A stretch of 64,000 nt of DNA, taken from contig NZ_UNOZ01000013.1 in NCBI RefSeq assembly GCF_900536025.1, positions 1 to 64,000 on the forward strand, in the 5' to 3' direction. Below are positions 7,796 to 16,705 of this stretch, in pieces. Made by a program: the position numbers and the translations under genes. The number at the start of each line of letters is the position of its first letter. The stretch's first letter is position 1. Under the pieces are notes generated by a model. That model was given only the letters and a program-made list of their open reading frames with translations. It searched no databases and was not told the origin of the DNA. The DNA comes from Pseudomonas reidholzensis. GTDB taxonomy: Bacteria > Pseudomonadota > Gammaproteobacteria > Pseudomonadales > Pseudomonadaceae.

Positions 7796-8215
7796 ATGAA
7801 TTTTCGCGGTAAAAACCTCGCACAAGCCCCTGCACCTGTCCCCGTGCCCGCCCCCAAGCGCTTTTCCCTGAAAGTTGCCCTGTGGCTGCTCGACAGCCCG
7901 CGCCTGGGCGACAAGCACAGCGTCAAGCATCTGGCCGGGCGCCTGCTCAAACAACCGGCGCGCCAGGGTGTGGTGGTGGCGCAGAGCCGACTGGGGCAGA
8001 TGCTCTGCCGTGATTGCGGCAATGCCCGTGACCGGCGCATTGGCCATGAGCTGCTGCGCCAGGCGGCGCGTGCCGGTGATCGCCGGGCGCAGTTGGAGTT
8101 TGGCCGGTTGTGCCAGCGCAGCGCGCCGGAGCAGGCCCGCTACTGGCTCGAACTGGCGGCGGCGCAGGGCTCGCAGGAGGCCGGGCGGTTGCTCAAGCAA
8201 GGTAGCCTCGGCTGA
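7796..8215 (+). CDS. Sel1-repeat-like protein
   Basis: 139 residues. A proline-rich start (APAPVPVPAPK) is followed by two helical repeats in Sel1/TPR style, for example HELLRQAARAGDRRAQLEFG and ARYWLELAAAQGSQEAGRLL. Sel1 repeats mediate protein contacts. No signal peptide or membrane segment. I chose the ATG at 7796; a TTG at 7778 is in frame. The gene is followed by a degenerate REP pair and then rmuC. Partner unknown. Confidence 0.75.
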   Translation: MNFRGKNLAQAPAPVPVPAPKRFSLKVALWLLDSPRLGDKHSVKHLAGRLLKQPARQGVVVAQSRLGQMLCRDCGNARDRRIGHELLRQAARAGDRRAQLEFGRLCQRSAPEQARYWLELAAAQGSQEAGRLLKQGSLG

Positions 8216-8221
8216 GATCCT

Positions 8222-8341
8222 GGGGCCGCTTCGCGACCCATCGCGGGCAAGCCAGCGCCTACAAGGACAGCGCGATGCCTGTAGGAGCGGGCTTGTCGGG
8301 GCGCCGAACCGCAGCGATGGGCTGCGCAGCGGCCCCCGAGG
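8222..8341. repeat. Degenerate REP pair
   Basis: GGGCCGCTTCGCGACCCATC and an inverted partner ending GGGCTGCGCAGCGGCCCC flank internal units related to GTAGGAGCGGGCTTG. The copies have diverged. They separate the Sel1-like gene from rmuC. Confidence 0.7.
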
Positions 8342-8402
8342 ACCTCAAGGGCGCCTTGCTGTAAGCTGCGCGCAGCATGATCAACAGCATATCGGGGTAG
8401 TT

Positions 8403-9875
8403 ATGGCAGTGGATCTGGCCAGCATTCTGCTGGGCATCGTGGCAGCGGCTATTCCCGCCCTGGCCTGGGTACTGCAAATCCAGCGTCGGCAGGCCTCGGC
8501 GCAAGGCGAGCATGCCCTGCGCGAAGAGCGTCTCGGCGCCGCGTTGCTGGCCCAGGACGGCCTGCAAGCACAGCTCGAGGCCAGTCGCGACGAGATCAGC
8601 GACCTCAGCGAAGCCAACAGCAGCAAGCAGGCCAACCTCGCCGCCCAGAGCCGCGAGCTCGAGCTGCTGCAGATCGACCGCGACAACGCCCGCGACGCCG
8701 CCCACGCCTGGCAGCTTGAACGCACCAGCCGCGAAGCCGAGCTGCGCCGCCTGGAGGCCCAGGCTGCACGCCTGCAAGCCGAGCTCAGCGAACAGCAGGA
8801 AAGCCACCAGCAGCGCCTCGAAGACCTCCAGCAAGCCCGTGACACCCTGCGCGCGCAGTTCGCCGAAATGGCCACGAAAATCTTCGACGAGCGCGAACAA
8901 CGCTTCGCGCAAACCAGCCAGCAGCACCTGGGGCAACTCCTCGACCCACTCAAGGAGCGCATCCAGGCCTTTGAAAAGCGCGTCGAAGAGAGCTATCAGC
9001 AGGAGGCCCGCGAGCGCTTCTCGCTGGGCAAGGAGCTCGAGCGCCTGCAGCAGCTCAACCTGCGCCTGTCCGACGAAGCCACCAACCTTACCCAGGCACT
9101 GAAGGGGCAGAAGACCCAGGGCAACTGGGGCGAGCTGATTCTCGAACGGGTGCTCGAGCACGCCGGCCTGGAGAAGGGTCGCGAGTACCAGACCCAGGTC
9201 AGCCTGAAGAGCGCCGACGGCGAGCGCTTCCAGCCGGATGTGCTGATCATGCTGCCCGGCGACAAACAGGTGGTGGTCGACGCCAAGGTCAGCCTCACCG
9301 CCTATCAGCAGTACGTCAGCGGCAACGACGAGGCCGCGCTCAAGCAGCACGTGCAGTCGCTGCGCAGCCACGTCAAAGGCCTCTCCGGCAAGGATTACAG
9401 CCGCCTCGAAGGCCTCCACAGCCTCGACTTCGTGCTGCTCTTCGTGCCCATCGAAGCCGCGTTCTCGGCGGCCCTGCAAGCCGAGCCGAACCTGTTCCAG
9501 GAGGCCTTCGACAAGCAGATCGTGATCGTCAGCCCGACCACCCTGCTGGCCACCCTGCGGGTCATCGACAGCCTCTGGAAGCAGGAGCGCCAGGGCCAGA
9601 ACGCCCGCGAGATCGCCGAGCGCGCCGGCTGGCTGTACGACAAGTTCGTGCTGTTCATCCAGGACCTCGACGAGCTCGGCGCGCGCCTGCAGCAGGTCGA
9701 CAAGGCCTACGCCGCCGCGCGCAACAAGCTCTGCGAAGGGCGCGGCAACCTGATCAGCCGCAGCGAGCAGCTCAAGCTGCTCGGCGCGCGGGCCAGCAAG
9801 AGCCTGCCGGCCGACCTGCTGGAGCGCGCGCTGAGCGACGAAGCGCTTACTGCACCAGGCTCAGATGCCGATTGA
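8403..9875 (+). CDS. rmuC: RmuC DNA recombination protein
   Basis: 490 residues, normal for RmuC. There is an N-terminal membrane anchor (LASILLGIVAAAIPALAWVL), then a long coiled coil (about residues 35-220, rich in Glu/Gln/Arg), then the conserved nuclease-like core: GNWGELILERVLEHAGLEKG, PDVLIMLPGDKQVVVDAKVS and DFVLLFVPIEAAF. RmuC limits certain recombination events such as inversions at short repeats. Start ATG at 8403 begins the anchor. The last 29 bp overlap the end of the converging kinase gene. Confidence 0.93.
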   Translation: MAVDLASILLGIVAAAIPALAWVLQIQRRQASAQGEHALREERLGAALLAQDGLQAQLEASRDEISDLSEANSSKQANLAAQSRELELLQIDRDNARDAAHAWQLERTSREAELRRLEAQAARLQAELSEQQESHQQRLEDLQQARDTLRAQFAEMATKIFDEREQRFAQTSQQHLGQLLDPLKERIQAFEKRVEESYQQEARERFSLGKELERLQQLNLRLSDEATNLTQALKGQKTQGNWGELILERVLEHAGLEKGREYQTQVSLKSADGERFQPDVLIMLPGDKQVVVDAKVSLTAYQQYVSGNDEAALKQHVQSLRSHVKGLSGKDYSRLEGLHSLDFVLLFVPIEAAFSAALQAEPNLFQEAFDKQIVIVSPTTLLATLRVIDSLWKQERQGQNAREIAERAGWLYDKFVLFIQDLDELGARLQQVDKAYAAARNKLCEGRGNLISRSEQLKLLGARASKSLPADLLERALSDEALTAPGSDAD

Positions 9876-12800
9876 GCAGGGCCCGCAAGGCAGCCGGCTT
9901 GAGCGGCTTGGCCAGGTAGTCGAGGCCCGCGGCGTGGACCTTGGCGAGGGTCTCGTTGCGCCCGTCGGCGCTGATCACCACGCCCGGCACTGGCTCACCC
10001 AGGCGGGTGCGTAGCCAGGCCATCAGTTCGGTGCCGGTGTCGCCTTCGTCCAGGTGATAGTCGACCAGCGCCAGGTGCGGGCGCACACCCTGGGCCAGCA
10101 GCGCCTCGCACTCCTGCCGATTGCGCGCGGTCCAGACCTGGCAGCCCCAGCGGCTGAGCAGGCTGTTCATGCCGATCAGGATGCTGTCTTCGTTGTCGAT
10201 GCACAGCACCTGCAGGCCGGCCAGCGGTTGCCCCGGCTGTTGCTCGACCGGCGCGCTGGGCGCTGCGGCGCCGCTGGCGATCGGCACGCTGACGCGGAAC
10301 ACGCTGCCCTTGCCTGGCGTCGAGCGCACCTCCAGTGAGTGGCCGAGCACCCGGCACAGGCCGTCGGCGATCGCCAGGCCCAGGCCCAGGCCTTTTTCGG
10401 CGCGGGTCTGGTGGCTGTCGAGGCGCTTGAACTCCTGGAAGATCACCTGCAGCTTGTCGTCGGTGATCCCCGGGCCGCGGTCCCACACTTCCAGCCACAG
10501 CTTGCCAGCCTGGCGGCGCACGCCGAACAGGATCGGGCTCTTGCCGTAGCGCAGGGCGTTGGTGAGGAAGTTCTGCAGCACCCGGCGCAGCAGCTTGATG
10601 TCGCTGTCGACCCGCAGGCGGCTGCCGCGCAGGCGGAACTCCAGGCCCTTTTCCGCCGCCAGCACCTTGAACTCGGCACCCAGGGTGTCGAACAGGTCGC
10701 TGAGGGCGAACGGCTTGATGTCGGGGGTGATCTTGCCGTTTTCCAGGCGCGAGATGTCCAGCAAGTCGCTGATCAGCTCCTCGGCCGAGCGCAGCGAGCT
10801 GTCCATGTGCTGGACCAGTTGCTGGGTCTCGTCGGACAAGCCCTCGGCCTGTTGCGAGAGCGCTGCGGAGAACAGCCGCGCGGCATTCAGCGGCTGCATC
10901 AGGTCGTGGCTGACTGCCGCCAGGAAGCGCGTTTTCGACTGGCTGACGGCCTCTGCGCGGCTCTTCGCTTCGGTCAGTGCCTGGTTCAGCTGGGACAGTT
11001 CGTGGGTACGTTCGGCGACCCGCTGCTCAAGGCCCTCGTTGGCGTCCTTGAGGGCCTGCTCCGCCTCGCGGAACGGCGTGATGTCGGTAAAGCTCATGAC
11101 AAAACCGCCGCCGGGCATGGGGTTGCCGATCAGCTCGATCACCCGGCCATTGGGGAACAGCCGCTCGGAGGTGTGCGCCCGGCCCTGGCGCATCCAGTGC
11201 AGGCGCCGCGCCACGTGCACCTGGGCCTCGCCCGGGCCGCAGAGGCCGCGCTCGGCGTTGTAGCGAATGATGTCGGCGATCGGCCGGCCCACGCTGATCA
11301 GGCCGTCGGGGTAGTTGAACAGCTCCAGGTAGCGGCGGTTCCAGGCCACCAGGTGCAGGTTCTGGTCGACCACGCTGATGCCTTGGTTGATGTTCTCGAT
11401 CGCCCCTTGCAGCAGCGCGCGGTTGAACTGCAGCACCTCGCTGGCCTCGTCGGCGATGCGCACGACGTCTTCGAGCTGCATGTCGCGGCCTTCGATGGCG
11501 GCCTTGACCACCGCGCGCGTCGAGGAGGTGCCGAGCACGCCGGCGAGCAGCCGCTCGGTGTGTTCGATCCAGTCGCCATCGGCGTTCTGGTTGGGGTTGA
11601 AGCCCTTGCCCTGGCGGTAGGCGAAGCGAATGAAGCTCTGCCGCGCGCGCTCCTCGCCGACGAAGCGCGCGGCGAGGTTGAGCAGGTCGTCGATCTGTAC
11701 CGCCAGCAGCGAGCGGCTGTTGGGCCGGGCGCTGGTCTGCTGGCCGATGAAGCGGCCCGCCTGCCAGTGCTCCGAGACCCGCGTGCGGGACAGGATCGAG
11801 ACCCAGGCGAACAGCGTGAAGTTGCCCGCCAGCGACAGCACCACGCCTTGCGTGAGTGGGGTGATCGGCAGGTTCAGGGGGTTGCCGTGCAGCCACGCCA
11901 GCCCCGGGAACAGCTCCAGCGACCAGCCCAGGCTGTGCGCGGTGATCGGCAGCACCAGGGTGTAGAACCAGAGGAAGATCCCCGCCGCCAGGCCGGCGAA
12001 CACGCCGCGCCGGTTGGCCTGCTTCCAGTACAGCGCGCCGAGCATCGCCGGGGTCAGCTGGGTGACGGCGGCAAAGGCGATCTGGCCGATGGTCGCCAGG
12101 CTGGCCGTGGAGCCCAGCAGGCGGTAGCTGACGTAGGCCAGCAGGAGAATGACCACGATGGTCACCCGGCGTACCGAAAGCATCCAGTGGCGGAACGCCT
12201 CGAACGGCCGCTCGGCGTTCTTGCGCCGCAGCAGCCAGGGCAGCAGCATGTCGTTGGAGACCATGGTCGACAGCGCCACGGCTTCGACGATGACCATGCC
12301 GGTGGCTGCCGAGGCCCCGCCGATAAACGCCAGCAAGGCCAGGCTCGGGTGCGCTTCGGCCAGCGGCAGGCTGATCACGAACGAGTCGGAGATCACCGTG
12401 CCGGGCAGCAGCATCTGCCCGGCCAGGGCGATTGGCACCACGAACAGCGCGGCCAGCACCAGGTACATCGGGAACACCCAGCGCGCCATGCGCAGGTCCT
12501 GCGGCTCGATGTTCTCCACCACGGTGACGTGGAACTGCCGCGGCAGGCAGATGATCGCCATCATCGCGACGCCGGTCTGCACCACCATCGACGGCCAATT
12601 GATGGTCTCCTGCCAATAGCTTTCCAGGTGCACCGACTGCCGCGCTTGGGTGAACAGGTCGTCGAAGCCGTCATACAGGTTGAACACCACGAACACGCCC
12701 ACGGCGAGAAACGCCAGCAGCTTGACCAGCGCCTCGAAGGCGATCGCCAGGACCATGCCGCGGTGGTGCTCGGTAACGTCCAGGCTGCGCGTGCCGAACA

Positions 12801-13323
12801 CGATCGAGAACAGCGCCAGGACCAGCGACACCACCAGTGCGGTGTCTTGCACGCGGGTGCCGGTGGCATCGGCGTTGGCGCCGATCAGCAGATTGACGCC
12901 GAGCACGATGCCTTTCAGCTGCAGGGCGATGTACGGCAATACCCCGACCAGGCAGATCAGCGCCACCACCACCGCCAGGCTCTGCGACTTGCCGTAGCGG
13001 GCGGCGATGAAGTCGGCGATCGAGGTGATGTTCTGTTGCTTGCTGATCAGCACCATCTTCTGCACCACCTGCGGCGCGAAGATCAGCAGCAGCACCGGCC
13101 CCAGGTAGATCGGCAAGAACGCCCACAGCTGCTCGGCGGCCTGGCCGACCGCGCCGAAGAAGGTCCAGCTGGTGCAGTAGACGGCCAGCGACAGGCTGTA
13201 CACCCAGGCGCGCAGGCGTGGCGGCAGGGGCGTGCTGCGGCGGTCGCCATAAAAGGCGATGGCGAACATGACGGCCATATAGGCCAGGGCGACCACGGCG
13301 ATCAGCCCGCTGGACAACGACAT
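9847..13323 (-). CDS. Hybrid sensor histidine kinase with a solute-symporter-like N-terminus
   Basis: 1158 residues in the inner membrane. Residues 1 to about 490 form a multi-helix domain like sodium/solute symporters, including SKQQNITSIADFIAARYG, as in CbrA-type sensors. Then come a PAS region (IENINQGISVVDQNLHLVAW), a HisKA domain with the phosphorylatable His near residue 806 (AAVSHDLMQPLNAARL), a HATPase (DRGPGITDDK and GLGLGLAIADG) and a receiver with Asp near 1087 (LVDYHLDEGDTG) and Lys in AKPLKP. It therefore probably senses a solute and relays phosphate to a separate response regulator not in this window. Start ATG at 13323 has CCGGAG upstream. The C-terminus overlaps rmuC by 29 bp. 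Confidence 0.93.
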   Translation of the reverse strand: MSLSSGLIAVVALAYMAVMFAIAFYGDRRSTPLPPRLRAWVYSLSLAVYCTSWTFFGAVGQAAEQLWAFLPIYLGPVLLLIFAPQVVQKMVLISKQQNITSIADFIAARYGKSQSLAVVVALICLVGVLPYIALQLKGIVLGVNLLIGANADATGTRVQDTALVVSLVLALFSIVFGTRSLDVTEHHRGMVLAIAFEALVKLLAFLAVGVFVVFNLYDGFDDLFTQARQSVHLESYWQETINWPSMVVQTGVAMMAIICLPRQFHVTVVENIEPQDLRMARWVFPMYLVLAALFVVPIALAGQMLLPGTVISDSFVISLPLAEAHPSLALLAFIGGASAATGMVIVEAVALSTMVSNDMLLPWLLRRKNAERPFEAFRHWMLSVRRVTIVVILLLAYVSYRLLGSTASLATIGQIAFAAVTQLTPAMLGALYWKQANRRGVFAGLAAGIFLWFYTLVLPITAHSLGWSLELFPGLAWLHGNPLNLPITPLTQGVVLSLAGNFTLFAWVSILSRTRVSEHWQAGRFIGQQTSARPNSRSLLAVQIDDLLNLAARFVGEERARQSFIRFAYRQGKGFNPNQNADGDWIEHTERLLAGVLGTSSTRAVVKAAIEGRDMQLEDVVRIADEASEVLQFNRALLQGAIENINQGISVVDQNLHLVAWNRRYLELFNYPDGLISVGRPIADIIRYNAERGLCGPGEAQVHVARRLHWMRQGRAHTSERLFPNGRVIELIGNPMPGGGFVMSFTDITPFREAEQALKDANEGLEQRVAERTHELSQLNQALTEAKSRAEAVSQSKTRFLAAVSHDLMQPLNAARLFSAALSQQAEGLSDETQQLVQHMDSSLRSAEELISDLLDISRLENGKITPDIKPFALSDLFDTLGAEFKVLAAEKGLEFRLRGSRLRVDSDIKLLRRVLQNFLTNALRYGKSPILFGVRRQAGKLWLEVWDRGPGITDDKLQVIFQEFKRLDSHQTRAEKGLGLGLAIADGLCRVLGHSLEVRSTPGKGSVFRVSVPIASGAAAPSAPVEQQPGQPLAGLQVLCIDNEDSILIGMNSLLSRWGCQVWTARNRQECEALLAQGVRPHLALVDYHLDEGDTGTELMAWLRTRLGEPVPGVVISADGRNETLAKVHAAGLDYLAKPLKPAALRALLNRHLSLVQ

Positions 13324-13523
13324 GGAAACTCCGGAGCAAAAAAGATGAAACGCGGTCCCGATCAACCAGTCTGGCACGTGGCCCGGGCTTCGTCAGCGCC
13401 GACGATGGTAGCAGTGGCAGGAGGTCGCAGGGTTTGCCCCGCGATAGCGGTTTGCTGTCCAGCTCCAGGCAACAGACAGGCGGAGGATTGACAGGCTTTC
13501 AGCCAAGGCGAATAATCTCGAAA

Positions 13524-13544
13524 AATTCATATAGATGTTTATAT
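13524..13544. promoter_or_regulatory. AT-rich box before the GntR gene, shared with the MCP promoter
   Basis: AATTCATATAGATG (13524-13537) recurs exactly, in the same orientation to its gene, upstream of the chemoreceptor (18694-18707, minus strand). It overlaps a dyad ATATA-N6-TATAT (13529-13544), placed 17 bp before the regulator's ATG. Likely a GntR operator or a shared promoter element. Confidence 0.5.
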
Positions 13545-13560
13545 AACAAGAGAAGCCGCC

Positions 13561-14292
13561 ATGACCCTGCTGTCCGCCGATGCGCGTCTGCCCCGTTACC
13601 AGCAACTGCGCGATCACCTGCTCGAACAGATCGCCAACAACCGCTGGCGCCCAGGTGAGGCGATCCCCACCGAGGCCGCGCTGGCGACCGAGTTCGACCT
13701 GTCGGTAGGCACCGTGCGCAAGGCGGTCGACGCCCTGGTGGCCGAAGGCGTGCTGGAGCGCCAACAGGGCCGCGGCACCTTCATCCGCCGTCCGCAATTC
13801 CAGTCTTCGCTGTTCCGCTTCTTCCGTTTCGAGAGCGTTAACGGCGAGCGCGTATTGCCCGAGAGCCGCATTCTCTCCATCGAGCCACTGCCAGCGCCCT
13901 CGGCGGTCGCCGAGGCGCTGGGCCTGGCGCCACACGCCGAGGTCATCCGCATCGTCCGCCTGCGTTTGCTCGGCGCCCAGCCGGTACTGGCCGAAGACAT
14001 CTGGCTGCCACGCCAGCTGTTCCAGCCGCTGCTCGAGGTCGACCTCGATCGCAAGGGCCCGCTGCTCTATCCGATCTACGAAGAGCTCTGCGCCCAGGTC
14101 GTCGCCAGCGCCGAAGAAAGCCTCACCGCCGAGGCGGTCGATGCCGTGCACGGCCGCTTGCTGCAGTTGCCCGAGGCCAGCCCGGTGGTGGTGATCGAGC
14201 GGCTGGCCCGCGATTACGCCGGCAAGCCGCTGGAATGGCGACGTTCGCGTGGGCATGCCCAGCACTTCCGTTACCGCATCGATATTCGCTGA
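13561..14292 (+). CDS. GntR-family regulator (HutC/UTRA type)
   Basis: 243 residues. The N-terminal winged helix (RYQQLRDHLLEQIANNRWRP, then LATEFDLSVGTVRKAVDALV and the wing ERQQGRGTFI) is classic GntR, and the C-terminal 160 residues form a UTRA ligand-binding domain (SSLFRFFRFE, VIRIVRLRLLGAQPVLAEDI). It heads a row with an MFS transporter and an amidohydrolase and probably represses them until their substrate binds. AT-rich dyad just upstream suggests autoregulation. Confidence 0.9.
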   Translation: MTLLSADARLPRYQQLRDHLLEQIANNRWRPGEAIPTEAALATEFDLSVGTVRKAVDALVAEGVLERQQGRGTFIRRPQFQSSLFRFFRFESVNGERVLPESRILSIEPLPAPSAVAEALGLAPHAEVIRIVRLRLLGAQPVLAEDIWLPRQLFQPLLEVDLDRKGPLLYPIYEELCAQVVASAEESLTAEAVDAVHGRLLQLPEASPVVVIERLARDYAGKPLEWRRSRGHAQHFRYRIDIR

Positions 14293-14421
14293 CCGCACGT
14301 TCTGCCTTGTGATGCCCAGCGCCGTGCTCGCACGCCGCTGTGGCGCCGCCTGCCCGGTCGACGCGTGCCAAGCACCTTGGCGCGCCCGGCTGATACACAC
14401 TCGACTAGAAGGATAACAACC

Positions 14422-15696
14422 ATGTTCAGCTGGTATCGCCAGATCACCTCACGGGAACGCAAGACGTTCTGGGCCTGTTTCGGTGGCTGGTCGCTCGACG
14501 CCCTCGAAGTGCAGATGTTCGGCCTGGCCATCCCCGCGCTGATCGCCGCCTTTGCCCTGACCAAGGGCGATGCCGGCCTGATCAGCGGCCTGACCCTGGT
14601 CACCTCGGCTATCGGCGGCTGGGTCGGCGGCACGCTCTCCGACCGCTATGGGCGGGTGCGCACCCTGCAGTGGATGATCCTCTGGTTCTCCTTCTTTACC
14701 TTCCTCTCGGCCTTTGTCACCGGCTTCTACCCGCTGCTGTTCGTCAAGGCCATGCAAGGCTTCGGCATCGGCGGTGAGTGGGCGGCCGGCGCGGTCCTGA
14801 TGGCCGAGACCATCAACCCGAAATACCGCGGCAAGGTGATGGGCACGGTGCAGAGCGCCTGGGCGGTCGGCTGGGGCCTGGCGGTGGCGCTGTTCACCCT
14901 GATCTACTCGCTGGTGCCGCAGGAGTTCGCCTGGCGAGTGATGTTCTTCGTCGGCCTGCTGCCGTCGCTGATGATCATCTGGGTACGGCGCAATGTGCCG
15001 GAGCCGGACAGCTTCCAGCGGATGCAGAAGGAAAAGGCCGCCCCGGTCAGCTTCTTCAAGTCGATGTCGGGGATCTTTCGCCCCGAGCTGCTGCGCGTGA
15101 CCCTGCTTGGCGGCCTGCTGGGCCTCGGCGCCCACGGCGGCTACCACGCGGTGATGACCTGGTTGCCGACATTCCTCAAGACCGAGCGCAACCTCTCGGT
15201 GCTCAACTCCGGTGGCTACCTGGCGGTGATCATCCTGGCCTTCTGGTGCGGCTGCGTGGTCAGCGGCCTGCTGATCGACCGCATCGGCCGGCGCAAGAAC
15301 ATCCTGCTGTTCGCCGTGTGCTGCGTGGTGACCGTGCAGGCGTATGTGTTCTTCCCGCTGAGCAACACCCAGATGCTCTTCCTCGGCTTCCCGCTGGGCT
15401 TCTTCGCCGCCGGTATTCCGGCCAGCCTCGGGGCGTTCTTCAATGAGCTGTACCCGGCCGATGTGCGTGGCGCCGGGGTGGGTTTCTGCTACAACTTCGG
15501 TCGCGTGCTGTCGGCGGTGTTCCCGTTCCTGGTGGGCCACATGAGCGAGTCGATGTCGCTGGGCAGTGCCATCGGCATCGATGCCGGGATCGCCTACGGC
15601 GTGGCCGTGATCGCCGCGCTGTGCCTGCCGGAAACCCGCGGCCGCAGCCTCGAGGCCGAACCCGCGGCGCAGCCTGCTGCTGCCCTGGCCAAGTAA
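14422..15696 (+). CDS. MFS transporter, metabolite:proton symporter type
   Basis: 424 residues, twelve predicted helices. SDRYGRVRTLQ after helix 2 is MFS motif A, and MQGFGIGGEWAAGAVLMAET is the sugar/organic-acid-porter motif in helix 4. This matches the aromatic-acid/sialate-type symporters, which import organic acids with protons. AAGGA precedes the ATG at 14422. The gene lies between a GntR regulator and an amidohydrolase with a 15-bp gap to the latter, suggesting uptake of the compound that the amidohydrolase hydrolyses. Substrate not determined. Confidence 0.88.
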   Translation: MFSWYRQITSRERKTFWACFGGWSLDALEVQMFGLAIPALIAAFALTKGDAGLISGLTLVTSAIGGWVGGTLSDRYGRVRTLQWMILWFSFFTFLSAFVTGFYPLLFVKAMQGFGIGGEWAAGAVLMAETINPKYRGKVMGTVQSAWAVGWGLAVALFTLIYSLVPQEFAWRVMFFVGLLPSLMIIWVRRNVPEPDSFQRMQKEKAAPVSFFKSMSGIFRPELLRVTLLGGLLGLGAHGGYHAVMTWLPTFLKTERNLSVLNSGGYLAVIILAFWCGCVVSGLLIDRIGRRKNILLFAVCCVVTVQAYVFFPLSNTQMLFLGFPLGFFAAGIPASLGAFFNELYPADVRGAGVGFCYNFGRVLSAVFPFLVGHMSESMSLGSAIGIDAGIAYGVAVIAALCLPETRGRSLEAEPAAQPAAALAK

Positions 15697-15711
15697 CCCT
15701 TACAGATCCTG

Positions 15712-16554
15712 ATGAGAACCATGCTCGACGTTCCTGCTTCTACTCCCAGCGCCATCGACAGCCACGCCCACGTCTTCAGCCGTGGCCTTGAGCTGGCGGC
15801 CGAGCGCCGTTACGCGCCGGCCTATGATGCGCCGCTGGGCGATTACCTGGCCCAGTTGCAACAGCATGGCTTCAGCCATGGCGTGCTGGTCCAGCCGAGT
15901 TTTCTCGGCACCGACAACGGCTACCTGCTCAGCGCGCTGCGGAGCGTGCCTGGGCAACTGCGCGGGGTGGTGATGCTCGACCCGCAGGTCGAGCGCGAGA
16001 CCCTCGACGAGATGGCCCGCCTGGGGGTGCGCGGGGTGCGCCTGAACCTGATGGGCCAGGCTGGCCTGCCGGACCTGCGTGCGGCCGAGTGGCGGCCGTT
16101 GCTGGAACGTATCGGAGAGCAGGGCTGGCACCTCGAGCTGCATCGCCAGGTGGCCGATGTGCCGGCCTTGGTGCGCGCGTTGCAGCCGTTCGGGCTGGAT
16201 ATCGTGGTCGACCATTTTGGCCGGCCGGATGCACGCCTGGGGCTGGATCAGCCCGGCATGCGCGAGCTGCTGGCGCTGGGCGCGCAGGGCAATGTCTGGG
16301 TCAAGGTGTCGGGCATCTATCGGCTGGAGGGTTCGCCCGAGCAGAACCTGGCGTTTGCCCGTGAGGCGTTGCGTGGGTTCGAGGAGCATTACGGGGCGGG
16401 GCGGCTGATGTGGGGGAGTGATTGGCCGCATACCCAGCATGAAGCGGCGCTGAGCTTTGCCGGGGCGCTGGAGCAGTTCGCGGCGCTGGAGTGTTCGGCG
16501 CCGTTGCGTCGGGCGCTGTTGGTGGAGACCGCGCAGGCGTTGTTCGGCTTCTAG
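15712..16554 (+). CDS. Amidohydrolase-2 family hydrolase
   Basis: 280 residues. The metal-binding DSHAHVFSRG motif is at the N-terminus, DIVVDHFGRPD holds the central His, and LMWGSDWPHTQH holds the last conserved Asp. The family includes 2-pyrone-4,6-dicarboxylate lactonase and related lactone or amide hydrolases acting in the cytoplasm. It is co-oriented with the MFS symporter 15 bp upstream, so the two likely import and hydrolyse one compound, perhaps a lactone. A second in-frame ATG at 15721 is an alternative start. The true substrate is unknown. Confidence 0.88.
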   Translation: MRTMLDVPASTPSAIDSHAHVFSRGLELAAERRYAPAYDAPLGDYLAQLQQHGFSHGVLVQPSFLGTDNGYLLSALRSVPGQLRGVVMLDPQVERETLDEMARLGVRGVRLNLMGQAGLPDLRAAEWRPLLERIGEQGWHLELHRQVADVPALVRALQPFGLDIVVDHFGRPDARLGLDQPGMRELLALGAQGNVWVKVSGIYRLEGSPEQNLAFAREALRGFEEHYGAGRLMWGSDWPHTQHEAALSFAGALEQFAALECSAPLRRALLVETAQALFGF

Positions 16555-16576
16555 CTAGCTTTTTGCCTGAGACCCT

Positions 16577-16700
16577 GGGGCCGCTTCGCGCCCCTTCGCG
16601 GGCAAGCCCGCTCCTACAGGATTCTCGTCTACCCACACATCCAGGGCATACAGGATCTCTGTAGGAGCGGGCTTGCCCGCGAAGGGCCGCAAACGGCCCC
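16577..16700. repeat. REP pair (inverted)
   Basis: GGGGCCGCTTCGCG...CGCGGGCAAGCCCGCTCC and its inverse (16662-16700) lie between the converging amidohydrolase and chemoreceptor genes, where they may also end transcription. Confidence 0.85.
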
Positions 16701-16705
16701 GCTGA

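Noticed and set aside
10339..13491. 1050-codon open frame on the plus strand
   Set aside because: It lies antisense to the hybrid kinase gene, is extremely rich in Gln, Arg and His as expected for an antisense GC-rich frame, and has no recognisable domain.
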